64,000 bases of DNA from Wolbachia endosymbiont (group B) of Gerris lacustris (GTDB taxonomy: Bacteria > Pseudomonadota > Alphaproteobacteria > Rickettsiales > Anaplasmataceae): positions 1,573,074 through 1,637,073 of the forward strand of contig NZ_OZ034761.1 of NCBI RefSeq assembly GCF_964028355.1, written 5' to 3'. A program made the translations under genes and the position numbers. This document shows, piece after piece, positions 60,363 to 64,000 of this stretch. The notes under the pieces are model-generated. The model ran no database searches. It was not told the origin of the DNA and worked only from the letters and a program-made list of their open reading frames with translations. How positions within the stretch are numbered: the stretch's first letter is position 1; each line of letters opens with the position of its first letter.

Positions 60363-62470
60363 TAAGACGCATTCCGTTACTTGTCATATATCGCCATTTA
60401 TCGTTACCATACTTCTTGAAGTATTTTCTTTTGATCCAACATCTTCCTTTGTTTTGGTGTTTAAACATTGCCCATTTCCAAAGTTTTCTAAACATTGTAT
60501 TATCCATTGCACCAAAGGCTTTAGATGATACCACCGAAGCGTAGTATTGACACCATCCTCGAATAATTGGATTAAGGTGACTTATTACTGCTTCTTGTGA
60601 TTCACCACGCATTTTCTTTAGCTTACTTTTAATGACCAATGAGTGTTGTTCTATAGAGTTACGACTTGGTTTGATGATAGACTTGTATGACATCTTATTG
60701 TGTTTTGTTGGATATTGCCATATTGTAAAACCAAGAAAATTGAAACCTGGTTTTATTCCTTTCAGGAATTTTTGAGTATGAGAAATTCTTGTTTTTGAAG
60801 GGTTCAACTCCAATCCAATAGTTTTTAACCATTCTTCAATCAGAGTTTTGCTTTCAAAACAATTTCCTCACTTTCATGAAGTACTACAAAATCGTCTGCA
60901 TAAGTGATTACGCTGAGTGATCTTTTCGCATTTTCCCTACATGTTCTGCCAGGTTTCGTTTTCCTGTAGCTAATTAGCTCCTCTGCCATTATTTCTTTCA
61001 GATAATTTTCTAACCCATGTAGAGCAATACATGCCAGTAATGGAGAAATTGTCCCTCCTTGGATTGTACCGCTTCTAGATGGTTGAAATATCCTATTTTC
61101 CATCACACCTGCTTTCAACCATCCTTTTACTATCCTCCTTAAAGTTGGTGTGGTATTGAGTTTTTCTAACAGTATATGATGATTTATATTATCAAAACAC
61201 CCAGAAATATCAGCATCTAAAACAAATACTGTTTTCTTGATGAGTGCTTGAAATATAGCTTCAATGGCATCATGACATGATCTACCAGGTCTAAAACCAT
61301 AAATGTTGGGCTCAAACTTTGCTTCCCATTCTGGTTCTAGCATCATCTTAACAAGTGTTTGTTTTGCTCGATCTGTTATTGTTGGTATCCCTAATGGACG
61401 TTTTTCACTTTTTCCAAGCTTTTGGAATCCAAATGCGCCTTGATGGCTTTGCTCTCTCCCTTATATCTAAGGATTTTGCCAATTGCAATCTTTCTTTTTG
61501 ATTAAGGTTAGCTTTTCCATCAATACCTGCAGTTCTTTTTCCTCTATTGTCCTGAGTTACCTTTCTCACAGCGATCATCCTAGCACTTGTCGATTTTTGT
61601 AATAATCTCTGAAGCTCATGCATCTTTTTGATATCATTACATTTAGAAGCTCGGTAAATTCGTTTTTGTAGCTTAAATGAAGACTTTTCTAGCTTGCGCC
61701 AAGGAACTTCATTCCATTCATACCTAACTTTTTGTTGGCTCATAACATATTCACTACTATTCATAACTTTACCTTCCAAGTTACAGTGTCCACGTCTGCG
61801 TATCCTAAGCATTACTTTAGGCATTAGCTTTTTAGACAATCCTTCCAACATAGAAGCTTGCAGTTGGCTACTTGCTTATTACAAAGTATAATAAGAGCTT
61901 CTATGTGGTTACTCCGTTCCATGAAACCGTTTCGCGTCAGATTTAGGTTCTTATTTTTTGCCGGGAGATCGGAAACATCTTGATTAAACGAACCAATTCT
62001 AATCATCCTTATTCTCCATACCTTTTGGTCTATGTGTACCAACCTTATTTCACATATTCACAGTAACGACAATTCAAACATAAGTTTCTTTCGTAACCTT
62101 ACCTGACTCTTCTTGGGAGAATTTATTATAAGGTTTAACATTACTCCCTTTTAGCCCATGCTCGCACCTTAGGTGTTTGCCAATTTCCTAAAATGTGGAC
62201 TACAATTTCAGCCAGATGTTATGGCGGATGGAATTTAACCATCACAATTTCATGACTTCCGGGTCACACTGGCTCATTTGAATCAGCACGACTTATAAAT
62301 TCATAATCTTCAATGATCTCAAATTCATCATCATATCCTTTCATCTCACATTTGCCGTCATTTACTGAAATGGAGCTTGACTGTTCAGGTTTATCTAATT
62401 GTGAATCTATACCAGCACCTGTAGTGCTAAACCAATTGCGTAAAAAACTAAAATCCATAAATACCTTCAT

Positions 62471-62771
62471 TCATCATAAACCAAATAATAATATATATAT
62501 ATAATCAATACTATTGTCAACAATTATATTAATATTTTAATATTCTCATTAGGTAAATTTTACTTCCATAGATAAAGTATAGAGTTATAATATACTAACA
62601 GGCAAACCTGCGTGCTAAATTTTGGTTAATATACAAGTTGAGCGTATTAAGAAAGTTGCTTTTAAAGTATTGCATTTTACTTTTGTTTTCGCTATAAGGT
62701 TGCTTTAAGTTGAATTTTCAACATTTTTATACTATTTATGTTATGATTTTGAAATTTTTTGGGGGCACTTC
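62471..62771. promoter_or_regulatory. Divergent intergenic region before the porin-like gene
   Basis: 300 bp, very AT-rich, no gene seen. Possible promoter elements for the porin lie near 62710-62750 (TTGAAT, TATACT, TATGTT), none with a clear spacing. GGGGG at 62760-62764 is a likely ribosome site 7 nt before the ATG. Confidence 0.35.
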
Positions 62772-64000
62772 ATGAAAAAATCTATTTACACTAGAACTGC
62801 TCTGGCTTCTTTACTAACTTTATGTTCTTTCAGCGGTTTTGCTGCTGACTTTTCTAATGAGAGTATGAGGGAAGTGAAAAAGCAAGAGAGCAATGAGTCA
62901 ATCAAAACTTCTGGAAAGATGGAAGTGATGAAGACGTCAAATAAAAAACTAAAAGAAAAAATGGACAGGATATGTAATGCTGATCCAAGAAAAAAAGCTG
63001 AAGAGCTTAAGAAAAAAGAAGAATTAAGATTAGCAGCTGAGCAGAAGAAAAAAGAGGAGTTGAAATTAGCAGCTGAACAAAAGAAGAAGAAAGAAGAGCT
63101 AAAATTAGCAGCCGAACAAAAGAAAAAAGAAGAAATTAGACTAGCAAAAGAGAAAAAAGCAAAACTTATAGAAGATTCAAAAGCGAAAGCTCTGAAAGTT
63201 AAAAATTCTAATGTAGAAAAGTCAAAAATTAAGGGTTCTAAAACTAAGAATGCTAAAATTGAAGCTAAAGATATAAAAAAGGATGTAAAAGTTGTTAACA
63301 GCAATACAGAGGAAAAAGGTAAGGCAAGTCCTGTTGTTTCAGTTGGTGGGGTTGATATTATCAATACCAATCAAGGGGATGGTTTAAGAATAACTTTCGG
63401 TGGTGTTATTGATTCTCAAGGTTATGGCAACTATGGGCTAAGTGGCTATAAGCATTATAATATTATGCCGGGAAAATTTACAGATTATTTTGATATTACT
63501 GAAAATAGTATAAAAGGGGCAAATCCAATATTTCCTAAAGGGATAGGGAATATTGGTGACTATAGCGAAAACATGGGTATGATCTCAGATGCAATATTGC
63601 ACTTAAGAGCTGAAAATAAAAATGAAGACTTAGGACTTGTTTATGGCGCCAATGTGCAATTTCATGTTCCAGTTACTGAAGGTAAAGGAGCATCACAAGG
63701 CGTGAATGCTGCAAGAGGTAGAAGTGCGCATGTATTCTTAAATTCACAATATGGTGATCTGAAACTTGGCTATCAGTTTGGTCCTGAGTCTCTGATGAGA
63801 CTTGATGCAACAAGAATTGCAACTGTTGATGGAGCTGCAGATAGCAACTGGTTCAGAAAAGTAAACTTAGAAGGAAGTGCTGCAAACTTTCCATTTTATG
63901 TAACACCACGTCTTTACACTGAAAGCTTCTCGAGTGAGAGCGAAAAACTCTCCTTCCGCATGGCAGGAAAATATAATAAAGATGTTATGACTACACTGCC
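62772..64000 (+). CDS. Porin-like outer membrane protein with coiled-coil N-terminal extension (3' end beyond window)
   Basis: At least 409 residues, open at the window end. Signal peptide (TALASLLTLCSFSGFAADF) is followed by about 165 mostly charged residues. These include four imperfect units of KKEELKLAAEQK type (about residues 75-125), predicted as a long coiled coil. From about residue 200 (VVSVGGVDIINTNQGD, ITFGGVIDSQGYGNYG) a beta-barrel porin begins, with SQYGDLKLGYQFGPESLMRL and NWFRKVNL as later strands or loops. It resembles the general porin of alphaproteobacteria. The extension may span the periplasm towards the wall or inner membrane (inference). Confidence 0.85.
   Translation, partial: MKKSIYTRTALASLLTLCSFSGFAADFSNESMREVKKQESNESIKTSGKMEVMKTSNKKLKEKMDRICNADPRKKAEELKKKEELRLAAEQKKKEELKLAAEQKKKKEELKLAAEQKKKEEIRLAKEKKAKLIEDSKAKALKVKNSNVEKSKIKGSKTKNAKIEAKDIKKDVKVVNSNTEEKGKASPVVSVGGVDIINTNQGDGLRITFGGVIDSQGYGNYGLSGYKHYNIMPGKFTDYFDITENSIKGANPIFPKGIGNIGDYSENMGMISDAILHLRAENKNEDLGLVYGANVQFHVPVTEGKGASQGVNAARGRSAHVFLNSQYGDLKLGYQFGPESLMRLDATRIATVDGAADSNWFRKVNLEGSAANFPFYVTPRLYTESFSSESEKLSFRMAGKYNKDVMTTL

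Larger units (their letters stand above)
59105..61851 (-). pseudogene. Intron-encoded reverse transcriptase/maturase with HNH domain, broken
   Basis: Pieces: 61405-61851 (RT0-1, RTAGIDGKANLNQKERL), 60840-61346 (FEPNIYGFRPGRSCHDAI, catalytic ITYADDFVVLHE), 60349-60813 (LNPSKTRISHTQKF, maturase HLNPIIRGWCQYYASV), then after the IS5 the HNH endonuclease part (CDCCQLWFKNGDILEIHHKD, MLHGHCHDNLH). One-base frameshifts separate the first and second pieces (AAAA run near 61420) and the second and third (near 60845). Removing the IS5 with one TAA rejoins GMRLIKHGDHDIKRHVK in frame. So at least three lesions; the maturase is not functional. Confidence 0.88.
59104..62269 (-). mobile_element. Group II intron in the lipase gene, itself carrying an IS5
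   Basis: On the minus strand it starts GTGTGACCCGGAAG at 62269 and ends CACTTAGATAAC at 59104. Near the end is domain V (GCCGTATGAAGCGAAAG with GTACGGTTTT) and domain VI (GAGTGAGGAGG with CCTTCTTCACT and an unpaired A). The 3' boundary is confirmed by the scrap at 29359-29396. The 5' 420 bp before the ORF form domain I and hold no gene. Without the IS5 it is 2300 bp. Exons on both sides are in phase. Confidence 0.88.
56873..62470 (-). pseudogene. Class 3 lipase gene split by a group II intron and an IS630
   Basis: Three pieces on the minus strand. Exon 1 (62270-62470) encodes DFSFLRNWFSTTGAGIDSQ to SRADSNEP. After the intron, exon 2 (58526-59103) continues in phase with CSLPSDYKIDESIVKIAGF and reaches TGHSMGGAIA, the lipase nucleophile elbow. 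IS630 copy G follows. Removal of the IS with one TTA (plus strand) copy joins AIAKIAALCLNK in frame to the last piece (56873-57422), with DPVPAVSPG (probable catalytic Asp region) and YFVHQIDGYHEAIK (His). Intact length would be about 440 residues. The acidic motif FEI(I/V)ED occurs twice, once in each exon. No signal peptide is seen. The gene is inactive because of the IS630, whatever the intron does. Confidence 0.85.

Noticed and set aside
62786..63370. 194-codon Phe/Ser-rich frame on the minus strand
   Set aside because: Antisense of the Lys/Glu-rich coiled-coil part of the porin gene; composition is the mirror of that gene.
1..64000. CRISPR array or rRNA operon
   Set aside because: No regularly spaced repeats with unique spacers and no rRNA sequence found; the repeats present are IS copies, palindromic scraps and intragenic repeats.
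1..64000. Naming the exact Wolbachia strain or a registered IS name
   Set aside because: The features fit Wolbachia well, but strain and IS registry names need database comparison that cannot be done by reading.

Overview
The window looks like a chromosomal segment of a Wolbachia endosymbiont (Anaplasmataceae, Rickettsiales). The evidence is a low-GC, gene-sparse layout; two P44/Msp2-type surface antigens of the Wsp kind; an orphan VirB9; ankyrin proteins; a CADD-type protein at the head of the folate genes; CckA; a fused IspDF; an NDUFA12-type complex I protein; and a relic of a phage terminase. No rRNA operon or CRISPR array was seen. Five tRNA genes are present (Val, Pro, Glu, a CAT-anticodon tRNA, Gly).

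Layout. 1-5.3 kb: gyrA (cut by the window edge), tRNA-Val, a TPR protein, bioY plus a DUF1284 gene, and a nitroreductase. 5.3-7.4 kb: a secreted GH5 glycosidase gene destroyed by a frameshift and an IS5 element. 7.4-11.7 kb: dapF, sucCD, rpsU, rsmE and two tRNAs. 11.8-14 kb: an ankyrin-like gene with EPIYA motifs split by an IS630-type element. 14-20.6 kb: hemF, cckA, parAB, ispDF. 20.7-22.8 kb: decayed hydrolase and transposase with another IS630. 23.2-26 kb: the CADD-folB-folKP-folA operon. 26.3-29.6 kb: an alpha/beta hydrolase, IS630, IS256 and a scrap of group II intron. 29.7-37 kb: mraY, rnhB, virB9, mlaD, NDUFA12, an MnhD-like antiporter subunit, rodA, iscS. 37-42 kb: broken ankyrin gene, terminase relic, IS110 5' half, IS630 carrying IS5, and a second IS5. 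42-48.7 kb: MFS, ihfA, merR, a LytM lipoprotein, leuS and two surface antigens. 48.7-52.2 kb: second IS cluster (IS110 3' half, IS630 with IS5, IS630 scrap). 52.3-56.8 kb: a Cys-rich small protein, trxA, rnd, era and an exonuclease. 56.9-62.5 kb: a class 3 lipase gene split by both an IS630 and a group II intron, the intron itself split by an IS5. 62.8-64 kb: a porin-like protein with a coiled-coil N-terminal extension, running off the window.

Two mobile families dominate: an 863-bp IS5-family element (five full copies) and a 1103-bp IS630-type element (six full-length copies, two of them carrying IS5, plus one 3' fragment). Copies are nearly identical, so the spread is recent. By comparing flanks I infer 3-bp TNA target duplications for both. 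For the IS630-type element, removing 1103 bp plus one TNA restores an open frame in two different host genes, whereas removing a TA-type insertion does not. In both families the transposase is split over two frames across a poly-A run (A8 or A9), which fits expression by slippage.

Functionally, the intact genes keep lipid II/peptidoglycan-related steps (dapF, mraY, rodA, LytM protein), folate synthesis, haem, isoprenoid, Fe-S and cell-cycle control. The broken genes are mostly host-facing or secreted: GH5 glycosidase, EPIYA protein, ankyrin protein and lipase.
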